From NCBI GenBank assembly GCA_964487915.1, contig CAZASN010000003.1, positions 124,001 to 188,000 on the forward strand: DNA of 64,000 nucleotides, written 5' to 3'. This document shows positions 32,893-42,105 of this stretch, one piece after another. Within the stretch, counting starts at the first letter, position 1. Every line of letters starts with the position of its first letter. This stretch comes from Proruminimicrobium sp964487915. Its GTDB lineage: Bacteria > Elusimicrobiota > Endomicrobiia > Endomicrobiales > Endomicrobiaceae. Made by a program: the position numbers and the translations under genes. Under the pieces are notes generated by a model that saw nothing but the letters and a program-made list of their open reading frames with translations, searched no databases and was not told where the DNA came from.

Positions 32893-34125
32893 ATGAAAAC
32901 ACCGGGAAAATTTAAATTTGCGACAATTGAAGCGGCGGTAAAAGACATTAAAAAAGGCAAAATGATTATAGTAGTTGACGATCCCAACAGGGAAAATGAG
33001 GGAGATTTGGTATGTTCGGCCCAAAAAGTCACTCCTCAGATAATAAATTTTATGACGAAATTCGGCAGAGGGCTTGTCTGCGTTCCGGTAAAGGGAGACA
33101 GGCTTGATAAACTTGAAATAAAAACGGTTGAAAAAAAACACGGAGTAATATCGCATGACAAAATAAGCTGCGCTTTTACAGAATCGGTTGATTATAAAAA
33201 CGGAACTTCAACGGGAATTTCGGCTTACGACAGAGCAAAAACAATAAGAGCTATCGCCGACGGCGCAAGCAAACCTTCCGATTTTGAAAGACCAGGACAT
33301 ATTTTTCCTTTGAGATACAAAGAAGGAGGCGTTTTGGTAAGAGCCGGACATACCGAGGCTTCGGTGGATCTTGCGCTTCTTGCCGGGCTTGACGGTTCGG
33401 CGGTAATATGCGAAATAATGAATGACGACGGCACCATGGCAAGGCTTCCGGATCTTTTGATATTCGCAAAAAAACATAAACTGAAAATTATAACGGTTGA
33501 AGAACTTATTAAATACAGAAGATCAACCGAAAAACTTGTAAAAGAAGTAGTAACCGTGAACTTCCCCACTAAATACGGCAATTTTACGCTTTCTCTTTTT
33601 GAAGACAAAATAAAAAAAGAAACGCATCTTGCAATAATAAAAGGAGACGTCAGAAACAAAAAAAACGTTCTTGTAAGAGTTCATTCTTCATGCGAAACAG
33701 GCGACATTTTCCACTCTTTAAAATGCGACTGCGGCCAGCAGCTTGAACGGGCTTTGACAATGATAGAAAAAGAAGGACTCGGCGTAGTTTTGTACATGCA
33801 TCAGGAAGGAAGAGGAATAGGACTTACAAATAAATTAAAAGCTTATAAACTTCAGGAAGAAGGAATGGATACCGTTGAAGCAAACGTAGCTCTCGGTTTT
33901 GCGCCTGATTTGAGAGATTACGGAGTCGGCGCCCAGATTTTATGCGAACTCGGCATATCAAGCATACGCCTTATGACAAACAATCCGAGAAAAATAATAG
34001 GCTTAAACGGATACGGATTAAAAGTCACCGGAAGGGTTCCGATAGAAATACCGTCAAATAAAATTAACAGACGCTATCTCAAAACAAAAAAAATTAAAAT
34101 GGGTCATTTTTTTAATGAATTTTAA
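32893..34125 (+). CDS. ribBA: Bifunctional DHBP synthase / GTP cyclohydrolase II
   Basis: A 410-residue fusion that supplies both riboflavin precursors. The RibB half (1-205) has DDPNRENEGDLVCSA, STGISAYDRA and HTEASVDLALLAG. The RibA half (205-410) has the zinc site SSCETGDIFHSLKCDCGQQ and HQEGRGIGLTNKLKAY. All catalytic motifs that I can read are intact in both halves, so both activities are expected. The ribosome site is AGGCGGG. It is followed by ribH after 15 bp. Confidence 0.96.
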   Translation: MKTPGKFKFATIEAAVKDIKKGKMIIVVDDPNRENEGDLVCSAQKVTPQIINFMTKFGRGLVCVPVKGDRLDKLEIKTVEKKHGVISHDKISCAFTESVDYKNGTSTGISAYDRAKTIRAIADGASKPSDFERPGHIFPLRYKEGGVLVRAGHTEASVDLALLAGLDGSAVICEIMNDDGTMARLPDLLIFAKKHKLKIITVEELIKYRRSTEKLVKEVVTVNFPTKYGNFTLSLFEDKIKKETHLAIIKGDVRNKKNVLVRVHSSCETGDIFHSLKCDCGQQLERALTMIEKEGLGVVLYMHQEGRGIGLTNKLKAYKLQEEGMDTVEANVALGFAPDLRDYGVGAQILCELGISSIRLMTNNPRKIIGLNGYGLKVTGRVPIEIPSNKINRRYLKTKKIKMGHFFNEF

Positions 34126-34140
34126 AAGGAGAAAAATAAA

Positions 34141-34602
34141 ATGAAAACAATTAACGGTCAGTTAAACTCGTCGGGCAAAAAATTCGCGCTTGTCGTATCA
34201 AGATTCAACGAATTTATCACAAATAAACTCGTTTCCGGATGCATTGACATGCTTGTAAGACACGGAGCAAAAGAAGAAGACATTACGGCGGTATGGGTCC
34301 CGGGCGCTTTTGAAATTCCGGCCGTAGCAAAAAAACTTGCCGAATCTTCAAAATACGACGCCGTAATATGTTTAGGCTGCGTTATAAGAGGCTCAACTCC
34401 TCATTTTGATTACGTTTCAGCCGAAGTGTCAAAAGGCGTAGCGTCGGTAGGAATATCAAGCAAAGTTCCGGTTGTTTTCGGAGTTCTAACCACTGACAGC
34501 ATTGAACAGGCGATAGAAAGAGCGGGAACAAAATCGGGCAATAAAGGAAGCGATGCGGCGGTAACCGCTATAGAAATGACTAATCTTTATTCGCAGATTT
34601 AA
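34141..34602 (+). CDS. ribH: 6,7-dimethyl-8-ribityllumazine synthase
   Basis: A 153-residue enzyme that joins the two RibBA/RibD products. KFALVVSRFNEFITNKLVSG, VWVPGAFEIPAVAKKLA, CLGCVIRGSTPHFDYVSAEV and FGVLTTDSIEQAIERAG are family landmarks. A GGAG ribosome site precedes the ATG. It is the last rib gene; a DUF2207 gene follows after 13 bp. Confidence 0.97.
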   Translation: MKTINGQLNSSGKKFALVVSRFNEFITNKLVSGCIDMLVRHGAKEEDITAVWVPGAFEIPAVAKKLAESSKYDAVICLGCVIRGSTPHFDYVSAEVSKGVASVGISSKVPVVFGVLTTDSIEQAIERAGTKSGNKGSDAAVTAIEMTNLYSQI

Positions 34603-34615
34603 CCGTTTATTTATT

Positions 34616-36361
34616 ATGAAAAAAATATTTGCGGTTTTGGCGTGTCTTTTATGTTTTACCTCTTTGAAAGCCGAAGAAAAAATTACGGCTTTTGACGTAA
34701 AACTTTCGGTAAACGCAGATGCTTCGGCAATTGTTACGGAAAATATAACCGTAAATGCGGAACATAAATCTATTAAAAGAGGAATTTACAGAAATATTCC
34801 TTTCGCAAAAAACGGCAATATTACTGTAATAAATCTGACAATGGACGGAATGACTCATCCGTATTTTACGCAAAAAAGAAACGGAATGCTGACAGTAAAT
34901 TTCGGCAATGATAATTTTATTTCTCAGGGTTTGCATAAATATTGCCTCACATACAAATTTGAAAATGCCGTAAGATTTTTTAAAGATTACGATGAAATTT
35001 TCTGGAACGTCACGGGAAACGGATGGCCTTTTACAATAGAAAAATCTTCTTTTGAACTAATACTTCCTGAAAACGCAACGCCTTTTAAAGGAAATATTTC
35101 GTTATATACAGGCATATACAGCTCAAAAGAACACAATGCCCGCCAAACGGACGGATTGCGTTTTGAAACAACAAAGATTCTCAATCCGAACGAAGGTTTT
35201 TCAGTGGCGGTGCCGTTTTCAAAAAATGCCGTAATAAAACGTTCCTTCTATGACAAAAACAAAAGAATTTTGATTATAGCTGTAATCTTGATCATATTGC
35301 CGTTTATATATTCAAAAATAATAAAACGTTTTTATATAGGACCCGACCAAAAAGACCGCATAATACTGCGCAGATTTACTCCTCCTGACATTTCGCCGGC
35401 TTTTGCCGGATACGTCTCAAATATGAATGCGTCCGCATCGTTCACCGCAGTTTTAATGTCTCTTGCTTTGAAAGGAATAATAGAAATAGAATATAATTCA
35501 TTGGAGTCTGCTTATATTTTAAAAAATAAATCCAACGCAACATCTCCGGATTTGCCGGACGAAGAACAGGCTGTTTATAAAACTTTATTCCCGATGAATT
35601 CTCTGTCGGCTGTAATTTTAAAAGGATATGTTCCCTTAATAGCCGAAACCAAGAAAAATCTTGTTTCGTCTCTTAAAACGCAGGAAAACGGCGAATATTT
35701 TAAAAAAAACATATTGTGGTCTTTGCCGCTTTGCGCAATCATTTTATTTTTTACCATGTATGCCCACATATCCGGTATTCTTATATTTGCCGCTTTGTTT
35801 TTTGCCGTAATTGTTTCAAAAGAAGATTCAATACACTGGTTCTTAACATTTTTTCTGTCTTTTGCCTTAAGCATCGTTTCCGGAAACGTTCAATTCTTTT
35901 TCTCGGACGATTCGTTAATTTTCACGGTCACATTTGTTTTGCTTGTAATCATATCAGTTTTAGTTTCAAAAAGTTTTAAAAGATATACAGATAAAGGCCG
36001 TCCTCTTATTGACGAAATAGACGGTTTCAAAGAATATATTACGCGCGTTGAGGAATACAGAGTTGAATTATCCGACCCGACTAACGCTCAAAAAATATTC
36101 TGCGATTATCTGCCTTTTGCAATCGCTTTCAAAATGGATAATAAATGGATAACTTCTTTCGGCAAAATACTTGATAAAACGATGCTTGACGAATCCTTAA
36201 GAACAAGAGGAATTCACACGCATAAAGGCATATTTTTTACAAACGGAATAAGCAATTTTGCAAATGCGTTGAATGTTTCTTCGTCTTCAAAAAGAAGCGG
36301 AAGCGGAGGAGGCGGATTTTCGGGCGGCGGAAGCGGAGGAGGAGGCGGCGGCGGAAGATGA
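34616..36361 (+). CDS. DUF2207-family membrane protein
   Basis: A 581-residue protein. A signal peptide (residues 1-19, ending SLKAEE) is followed by the DUF2207 beta-domain with GIYRNIPFAKNGN and IFWNVTGNGWPF. A membrane segment lies near residue 222, a second soluble region next, two or more membrane segments near 375-440, and a C-terminal tail of Gly/Ser only (SGSGGGGFSGGGSGGG at about 560-580). This tail is common in the family. The function is unknown. Its stop touches the stop of convergent htpX with no spacer. LemA and HtpX genes lie just beyond, a frequent association. Confidence 0.85.
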   Translation: MKKIFAVLACLLCFTSLKAEEKITAFDVKLSVNADASAIVTENITVNAEHKSIKRGIYRNIPFAKNGNITVINLTMDGMTHPYFTQKRNGMLTVNFGNDNFISQGLHKYCLTYKFENAVRFFKDYDEIFWNVTGNGWPFTIEKSSFELILPENATPFKGNISLYTGIYSSKEHNARQTDGLRFETTKILNPNEGFSVAVPFSKNAVIKRSFYDKNKRILIIAVILIILPFIYSKIIKRFYIGPDQKDRIILRRFTPPDISPAFAGYVSNMNASASFTAVLMSLALKGIIEIEYNSLESAYILKNKSNATSPDLPDEEQAVYKTLFPMNSLSAVILKGYVPLIAETKKNLVSSLKTQENGEYFKKNILWSLPLCAIILFFTMYAHISGILIFAALFFAVIVSKEDSIHWFLTFFLSFALSIVSGNVQFFFSDDSLIFTVTFVLLVIISVLVSKSFKRYTDKGRPLIDEIDGFKEYITRVEEYRVELSDPTNAQKIFCDYLPFAIAFKMDNKWITSFGKILDKTMLDESLRTRGIHTHKGIFFTNGISNFANALNVSSSSKRSGSGGGGFSGGGSGGGGGGGR

Positions 36362-37348
36362 TTAATCCCGTCCGTAAACGCCGTCCATTTCTTCAAGAGC
36401 CTTTATTCTGAGTTCAACGGGCGGATGAGTTGAAAAAAGACCCGTAAATAAATCCGAAAAACCGTTATTTTTTTCTTTTAAAGGATTTTCTATACACATT
36501 GCCGCCATTGATTCTTTTCCGTCAAATGAAGCGACTGACGAATCGGCCGTTATTTTTTTCAAGGCGGAAATCAATCCCTGAGGATTTCTGGTAATAAGAG
36601 CGGCGGTAGCGTCGGCCTGATATTCTCTTCTTCTTGAAACGGCAAGTCTTATCAAAGGCGCAATAACAGTTCCGTAGATATATAATATAAGCCCTATTAT
36701 AAAAACAATAACCGCCCCTTTATTTTTTCCGCCTCTGTTTCTTGACGGTATTCTTATTAAAAAATTACCCGCAAGAGTAAAAAAACCTATAACCAAAATT
36801 ATAATAAGCATCAATTTTGTGTCACTGTTTTGAATATGGGCCGTTTCATGAGCTATTACGCCCTCAAGCTCGGCTTTGTCAAGTTTTGATATAATGCCCG
36901 TAGTCAGGGCTATGCATGAATTTTTCTGATTTCTTCCCGTGGCAAAAGCATTTAATCCGGGCTCTTCAAGTATATATATCTTCGGAGTCGCAATTCCCGC
37001 CGTTATCGCCGTATTTTCGGCTATCCTTATTATTTCTTTATATTTTTCAGGATCGGCTTCATGAGAATCTAAAGACGACAATATAAACTTATGTCCCGAA
37101 TAATAGGAAATCACGGTCCATAACGCCGAAAAAATTAAAACTACTGCGAAAACGGAAAAGAAATAGCCGTCAACATAATTTAAAACATTTTTAAACGAAT
37201 AAACTCCGGCCGATTGCTCCGTAATGTAAAAATATGAGAATAAAACCATTGACCCGTAAGTTATAAGCGCAAGACTGACGGGAAACAAAGCAAGCAAAAC
37301 GAAAGTTTTTCTTGTATTTGAATCTATAAAATCGTATGTTGTTTTCAT
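36362..37348 (-). CDS. htpX: M48-family membrane metalloprotease (HtpX-like)
   Basis: A 328-residue protease. Membrane segments lie near residues 15-35, 58-78 and 180-235. The zinc motif HETAH (VIAHETAHIQNSDTKL) is near residue 165, and YQADATAALIT gives the downstream glutamate-type ligand region. It ends with THPPVELRIKALE, typical of HtpX. It would degrade misfolded membrane proteins. The gene starts 3 bp after lemA and is its probable operon partner. Confidence 0.9.
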   Translation of the reverse strand: MKTTYDFIDSNTRKTFVLLALFPVSLALITYGSMVLFSYFYITEQSAGVYSFKNVLNYVDGYFFSVFAVVLIFSALWTVISYYSGHKFILSSLDSHEADPEKYKEIIRIAENTAITAGIATPKIYILEEPGLNAFATGRNQKNSCIALTTGIISKLDKAELEGVIAHETAHIQNSDTKLMLIIILVIGFFTLAGNFLIRIPSRNRGGKNKGAVIVFIIGLILYIYGTVIAPLIRLAVSRRREYQADATAALITRNPQGLISALKKITADSSVASFDGKESMAAMCIENPLKEKNNGFSDLFTGLFSTHPPVELRIKALEEMDGVYGRD

Positions 37349-37351
37349 TTT

Positions 37352-37918
37352 TTAAAACGATACTTTAACAGGATTTTTGGCAGCCTGTTCGCTTTCGTCA
37401 AGTTCAAAAAATTTCTGTTTTTCAAAATTAAACATATTTGCGACTATATTGCTCGGGAAAAGTTCAATTTTTGTATTCAACGACAATACGTTTGCGTTAT
37501 AAAATCTTCTTGACGCCTGAATTTTATTTTCAGTATCCACAAGTTCTCTTTGTAATTCCAAAAAATTAACGTTTGCTTTTAAGTCCGGATAACTTTCGCT
37601 CAAAGCAAACAATGATTTTAATGTGCCGCTTAATATATTTTCGGTCTTTGCCTGTTCTTCTATTGAACTTTTATTTGCGGCCATCGCCATATTTCTGGCC
37701 TGAATAACGGCTTCAAGAGTATTTTTCTCATGAGCGGCATATCCTTTTACGGTTTCAACAAGATTAGGAATCAAATCATATCTTCTTTTCAATAAAACTT
37801 CTATATCGCTCCAGGCCTCTTTTACTCTGTTTCTTAAAACGACAAACCTGTTGTATGTTGACCATAAAAATAAACCGACACCTACCGCAAGCGCCGCAAT
37901 TACCGTTAATATAATCAT
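37352..37918 (-). CDS. lemA: LemA-family protein
   Basis: A 188-residue protein with a single N-terminal membrane anchor (ILTVIAALAVGVGLFLWSTY). Next is a helical bundle with VVLRNRVKEAWSDIEVLLKR, RRYDLIPNLVETVKGYAAHE and the ending SNIVANMFNFEKQKFFELDE. LemA proteins are often beside HtpX or M48 proteases and DUF2207 genes, as here; their molecular role is not settled. It starts 35 bp after priA. Confidence 0.94.
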   Translation of the reverse strand: MIILTVIAALAVGVGLFLWSTYNRFVVLRNRVKEAWSDIEVLLKRRYDLIPNLVETVKGYAAHEKNTLEAVIQARNMAMAANKSSIEEQAKTENILSGTLKSLFALSESYPDLKANVNFLELQRELVDTENKIQASRRFYNANVLSLNTKIELFPSNIVANMFNFEKQKFFELDESEQAAKNPVKVSF

Positions 37919-37953
37919 ATTTCCCCCTTACAGCTAAAATTCATGTTATTTAA

Positions 37954-39939
37954 TTATAGCAAATCGCCCGGATTTAATTCCAAGCCGGCATAGGTTCCGG
38001 CAGGCATTTTTAAATTTGCAATTTTTTCCAAAACTGATTTTATCTCAATTTTTTTACCTTTTAAAATTATCTGCCATCTGTACGTTCCGTTTTGTTTGGC
38101 GATATACGCCTGAGACGGGCCAAGCACGGTTAGTTTATAACCTGATTTATTTTTTTCTTCAATTATATAATCATACAAATATTTAACGGCATTAAAAGTT
38201 TTTTTATCGTCTTTATTTCTTACCGTTACCTTTGCGACGTCGCAAAAAGGAGGATAATCCAATTCGCGCCTGAGTTCTATCTCCTGGTTGTAAAATTTTT
38301 TATAATTGTATCCTTTCGCGTTCGCCAGCGCATAATTGTCCGGATATTTTGTCTGCACTAAAACTTTGCCTTTGATATCGGCCCTGCCGCACCTGCCGGC
38401 AACCTGGGTAATCAGCTGAAACGTTTTTTCAGAAGAACGAAAATCCGGCAGATATAAAGACGTATCGGCGTCAATTACGCATACAAGCGATATTCTGGAA
38501 AAATCAAAACCTTTGGCTACCATTTGAGTTCCGAGCAATATATCGTATTCTTCGTTTTTTATGCCTTCATAAACTTTGTTATACACTTCTTTTCCTGTAG
38601 CAGTATCGCCGTCTAATCTGAATATTTTTGTATGAGGAAAAATCGCTTTTAATTCTTCTTCAACTCTTTGAGTTCCCACTCCGAAAATTGCGAATTCCTT
38701 TCCTCCGCATTTAGAGCATTTTATCGGAAATTTTATTTCCGAACCGCAGTAATGGCATTTTAATATTTCGGGTTTTTTATGATACACCATAGAAACTGAA
38801 CAATTTTTACACTGATATACGGTATCGCATTTCTTACACATTAAAGTCTGAGAAAAACCCCTTCTGTTTAAAAAAACTATGATTTGCTCCCGTCTTGCCA
38901 AAGCCTGTTTCATGGCTGAAATTAATTTATTTGACAATACGGATCCTTTGTTTTTTATATCCTTCAAAGATATCATTTCTATCGCGGGCATTTGTTTGTT
39001 GTCTATTCTTTCCGGAAGTTCAAGCAGATTTAAATTTCCTTCCAGACTCTTTTTATACGTTTCAACTGCAGGCGTAGCAGAGCCGAAAATACACACCGCA
39101 TTGTTATATCCGGCGCGCCATAAAGCGATTTCTTTCGCGTCATAACAAGGTTTATTGTCCTGTTTATACGTTGATTCGTGTTCTTCGTCTATTACTATTA
39201 AACCCAAATCGGTAAAAGGCAAAAAAACCGCCGATCTTGCGCCTATAACTATTTTTACGTCTCCGTTTTTAACCGAATCAAATATTCTGTATTTTTGCAG
39301 CATTGATATCCCGCTGTGCCATAAAGCAGCGATGTCGCCGAACCTTTTTTTTACGATACTTATAAACTGAGGAGTCAGCGCTATTTCCGGAAGCAGAAAA
39401 ATAGCGGTTTTATTATTATCCAAAGCCTTCTGAATCGCTCTTAAATAAATTTCGGTTTTACCTGAACCTGTTACGCCGTGCAGCAAAAAATTTATGTTAT
39501 GGTTTACCGACATTGCGTCATATATTTTATTAAGGGCTTCTTTTTGATATCCGGTAAGTTTAAAACCGGGATTTTCCGTCTTTATTTTTTTACTGTTTTT
39601 TGAGGCGGATTTTCTTTTCGGAATTTTCATTGAGGCCGGAACTATTGTTGAAAGAGCTTCCCCGGCGGAACAAATATAAGTTTCGGCCAGCCATAACGAC
39701 ATTTCTTTCATTTCTTTCGTAATAACTGATTCATTGTCCAAAACGCGGATAATTTCTTTGAATTTTATCTGTTTGTCAGAAGTCTCTTTTATTTCAAGCG
39801 CATAACCTGTAACAATCCTGCTGCCGAAAGGAACTTCAACCCTTCTGTTTGTTATTTTTTCAATATCCAAACCGGAAGGCGCAGTATAATAAAAAGATTT
39901 ATTTAAAGGTATGGGAATAACGACTTCAACAACTTTCAT
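37954..39939 (-). CDS. priA: Primosomal replication helicase PriA
   Basis: A 661-residue 3'-5' helicase for replication restart. The N-terminal DNA-binding domain (about 1-100), the Walker A motif HGVTGSGKTEIYLRA near residue 155 and the Walker B motif VIDEEHESTYKQ are present. Zinc-binding cysteines follow around CKKCDTVYQCKNCS and CHYCGSEIKFPIKCSKCGG. The C-terminal helicase core has GTQMVAKGFDFSRISLVCV. It is slightly short of the usual 700-730. It starts 1 bp after the UDG gene. Confidence 0.96.
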   Translation of the reverse strand: MKVVEVVIPIPLNKSFYYTAPSGLDIEKITNRRVEVPFGSRIVTGYALEIKETSDKQIKFKEIIRVLDNESVITKEMKEMSLWLAETYICSAGEALSTIVPASMKIPKRKSASKNSKKIKTENPGFKLTGYQKEALNKIYDAMSVNHNINFLLHGVTGSGKTEIYLRAIQKALDNNKTAIFLLPEIALTPQFISIVKKRFGDIAALWHSGISMLQKYRIFDSVKNGDVKIVIGARSAVFLPFTDLGLIVIDEEHESTYKQDNKPCYDAKEIALWRAGYNNAVCIFGSATPAVETYKKSLEGNLNLLELPERIDNKQMPAIEMISLKDIKNKGSVLSNKLISAMKQALARREQIIVFLNRRGFSQTLMCKKCDTVYQCKNCSVSMVYHKKPEILKCHYCGSEIKFPIKCSKCGGKEFAIFGVGTQRVEEELKAIFPHTKIFRLDGDTATGKEVYNKVYEGIKNEEYDILLGTQMVAKGFDFSRISLVCVIDADTSLYLPDFRSSEKTFQLITQVAGRCGRADIKGKVLVQTKYPDNYALANAKGYNYKKFYNQEIELRRELDYPPFCDVAKVTVRNKDDKKTFNAVKYLYDYIIEEKNKSGYKLTVLGPSQAYIAKQNGTYRWQIILKGKKIEIKSVLEKIANLKMPAGTYAGLELNPGDLL

Positions 39940-39940
39940 A

Positions 39941-40672
39941 TTATCTCTGTTTTAAATAGGCCAGAACTTCTTTCATATCCTGCCATGTATCTTTTTTCAA
40001 ATTTGGATTTCTAAGCAATGCGGCAGGATGAAATGTCGGCATTAATTTTATGCCGTTATATATCTTAAATTTGCCTCTTAAATTACTTATGGTTTCTTCT
40101 GTATTCAACAAACATCTTGTAGAAGATGAACCTAACGTTATTATAACTTTAGGAGTAATTATTTCAATTTGTTTATCAAGATAAGACTTACATGTTGCCA
40201 TTTCTTCCTGCGTAGGAGGTCTGTCATTATTTGTTAACTCGGGATTCGTAGGATCTTTCATCGGATGACATTTGACTATATTTGCTATATAAACGGACTG
40301 TCTCGTATGCCCCATAGCTTCTATAATTTTATCAAGCAAAGCGCCCGCCCTTCCTATAAAAGGTTCTCCCTTATGATCTTCCTGAAAACCCGGTCCTTCT
40401 CCTACAAACATAATTTCTGCATTTGGATTTCCTACACCGAATACAAAATTCAACCTCGTTTTACCGAGAGAACATTTTTTGCAATCGCATATTTTTTTTC
40501 TGAATATTTCCAATAATTCGCCGGCAGACTGTACACGTTTTTGTTCTTTTAGTTTTCCCATATCAGGCTTAGAAATTTCTTTATCTGCAAAAATTTCATT
40601 CTCTCCCCAATTTTTATGTTCATTAATTGCCGTTTTAGCAAGTTTTATAAGATTCAATTTTGATGATTTCAT
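39941..40672 (-). CDS. Family 4 uracil-DNA glycosylase (Fe-S)
   Basis: A 243-residue repair enzyme that removes uracil from DNA. The Fe-S cysteines are CDCKKC near residue 60, KCHP near residue 132 and ATCKSYL near residue 157. The catalytic/uracil loop is VGEGPGFQEDHKGEPFIGRA, and the leucine-loop region is TFHPAALLRNPN. An N-terminal extension of about 45 residues precedes the core. The start overlaps the end of coaB by 38 bp, longer than usual, with an AGAGA ribosome site inside coaB; a shorter start at the internal Met near residue 34 is possible. Confidence 0.88.
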   Translation of the reverse strand: MKSSKLNLIKLAKTAINEHKNWGENEIFADKEISKPDMGKLKEQKRVQSAGELLEIFRKKICDCKKCSLGKTRLNFVFGVGNPNAEIMFVGEGPGFQEDHKGEPFIGRAGALLDKIIEAMGHTRQSVYIANIVKCHPMKDPTNPELTNNDRPPTQEEMATCKSYLDKQIEIITPKVIITLGSSSTRCLLNTEETISNLRGKFKIYNGIKLMPTFHPAALLRNPNLKKDTWQDMKEVLAYLKQR

Positions 40673-41279
40673 TAATAATCTCTTTTGCTACGTATTGTTT
40701 TGTGCCGCGTCCAAGTTTTTTTTCTCTTCCGTCCGCAAACAATAAAACGGGATTTGATTTATCGGACGATATTGTTTCCGGCCCGTTAGCGACAATCATA
40801 TCAAGTTTTTTTTCTTTAAGTTTTTTCGCCGCATATTCAATACTATTGTTTGTTTCAAGCGCAAATCCGGCTACGGTTTTAAAACCCTTGTGTTCCGCGA
40901 CGTATTTTATTATATCCTGATTTTTTTTAAGTTTTAAATTTAATATATTTTGATTTTTCTTTATTTTTACTTTAGAAAATGAAACCGGCGTATAATCGGC
41001 AACTGCCGCGACCCCGATAAAAATATCTGCAAATTTCAGATTTTTCTTTACCGCTTTAAACATTTCTTCTGCGCTTACAACATTTATTACTTTGCATTTT
41101 TTTGATGTTTTTATTTTTGACTCGGAGGGGCCCTTAACAACAATCACGTTAAAACCTTTTTTTAACGCCGTTTCAGTTATTGCCTTTCCCATTTTACCGG
41201 AAGAAGCGTTTGAAATAAATCTAACGGGATCTATATATTCTCTGGTAGGTCCTGATGTTATAAGAATCGTTTTTGTCAT
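40635..41279 (-). CDS. coaB: Phosphopantothenate-cysteine ligase, stand-alone CoaB
   Basis: A 214-residue enzyme of CoA synthesis that couples cysteine to 4'-phosphopantothenate. ILITSGPTREYIDPVRFISN and ASSGKMGKAI form the CoaB nucleotide loop. IGVAAVADYTPV and KIKKNQ match the CTP/ATP-binding region. In most bacteria CoaB is fused to CoaC; here the two genes are separate and adjacent (coaC is upstream, 12 bp). Confidence 0.92.
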   Translation of the reverse strand: MTKTILITSGPTREYIDPVRFISNASSGKMGKAITETALKKGFNVIVVKGPSESKIKTSKKCKVINVVSAEEMFKAVKKNLKFADIFIGVAAVADYTPVSFSKVKIKKNQNILNLKLKKNQDIIKYVAEHKGFKTVAGFALETNNSIEYAAKKLKEKKLDMIVANGPETISSDKSNPVLLFADGREKKLGRGTKQYVAKEIINEIIKIESYKTC

Positions 41280-41291
41280 AGATTTTTAATC

Positions 41292-41837
41292 TCAGGCAAT
41301 TTCTTCAATTATTGTTTCTGCTATGGTTTCAACTGATGCTAAGTTACCGTTGCCTATAATTCCGCAGGCAAGTTTTCCGGTTTTAGGCTCCACAAATTTA
41401 TAACCGTAATCTTTCAGCGTCATTATATTTTTCTGAGTCGCCTGATGTTCAAACATATTGGTATTCATCGCGGGACAAACAAGAACTTTAGCTTTTGTAG
41501 CAAGAACAGTCGCGCAGACAAGATTGTCCGCAAAACCGTGCGCAAGCTTTGCTATAGTATTTGCAGTGGCCGGAACGACAACAACAATATCCGCTTTTTG
41601 CGCAAGCGAAACATGTTCTATATCCCATGAAGACGTATCAAACATATCGTGATAAACTTTATTGTTTGATAAAGTCTGAAACGTCAGAGGAGAAACAAAT
41701 TTTTTTGCATTTTCGGTCATAACGCAGAAAACCGCGGCATCCATAGCAATAAGTTTTCTGACCAAATCGCATACTTTATATACGGCAATGCCGCCGCAAA
41801 CAGCCAATACTACGTTTTTACCTTTAAGTGTTGCCAT
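41292..41837 (-). CDS. coaC: Phosphopantothenoylcysteine decarboxylase, stand-alone CoaC
   Basis: A 181-residue flavoprotein (HFCD family). VVLAVCGGIAVYKVCDLVRK opens the FMN fold. The catalytic His lies in DIEHVSLA near residue 75, PAMNTNM is the FMN/substrate motif, and GKLACGIIGNGNLAS is the substrate clamp with its Cys. With CoaB next door the two steps to phosphopantetheine are complete. It starts 2 bp after rpoZ. Confidence 0.93.
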   Translation of the reverse strand: MATLKGKNVVLAVCGGIAVYKVCDLVRKLIAMDAAVFCVMTENAKKFVSPLTFQTLSNNKVYHDMFDTSSWDIEHVSLAQKADIVVVVPATANTIAKLAHGFADNLVCATVLATKAKVLVCPAMNTNMFEHQATQKNIMTLKDYGYKFVEPKTGKLACGIIGNGNLASVETIAETIIEEIA

Positions 41838-41839
41838 TA

Positions 41840-42094
41840 CTATTTTTCTTCCTGCTTAACGGGTTTTACTGTTTTTTTCTTTTTCAAATCTTCAATTTCA
41901 GCCATTACTTCCTGAGTGTTTTTTGTAAGCACGTCTCTTACGGCTTTATCAAGAAGCTGAGTCTGCGAAAGATTTTTATATCCTTCTTCGTCTTTTTTTA
42001 CTTTTATCCATTCAATCGCAAGTTTTACCACGTCGTATTTTCCCATTTGTGATTCAAAAAACACCTGATCTAAAGGTTTTTCAGCCGAATTCAT
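41840..42094 (-). CDS. rpoZ: RNA polymerase omega subunit
   Basis: An 84-residue protein. GKYDVVKLAIEWIKVKKDEE and SQTQLLDKAVRDVLTKN correspond to the two helices of omega that clamp the beta-prime subunit. The C-terminus is Lys-rich. The order yebC-gmk-rpoZ-coaC-coaB-priA is the usual gmk-rpoZ-coaBC-priA context, which supports the call for this weakly conserved protein. Confidence 0.82.
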   Translation of the reverse strand: MNSAEKPLDQVFFESQMGKYDVVKLAIEWIKVKKDEEGYKNLSQTQLLDKAVRDVLTKNTQEVMAEIEDLKKKKTVKPVKQEEK

Positions 42095-42105
42095 TGTCCC
42101 GCTCC

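Noticed and set aside
36296..36358. GGC/GGA tandem-like tract considered as a microsatellite or RNA element
   Set aside because: It codes for the Gly/Ser tail common in DUF2207 proteins, so it is explained by the gene. No further repeat function is needed.
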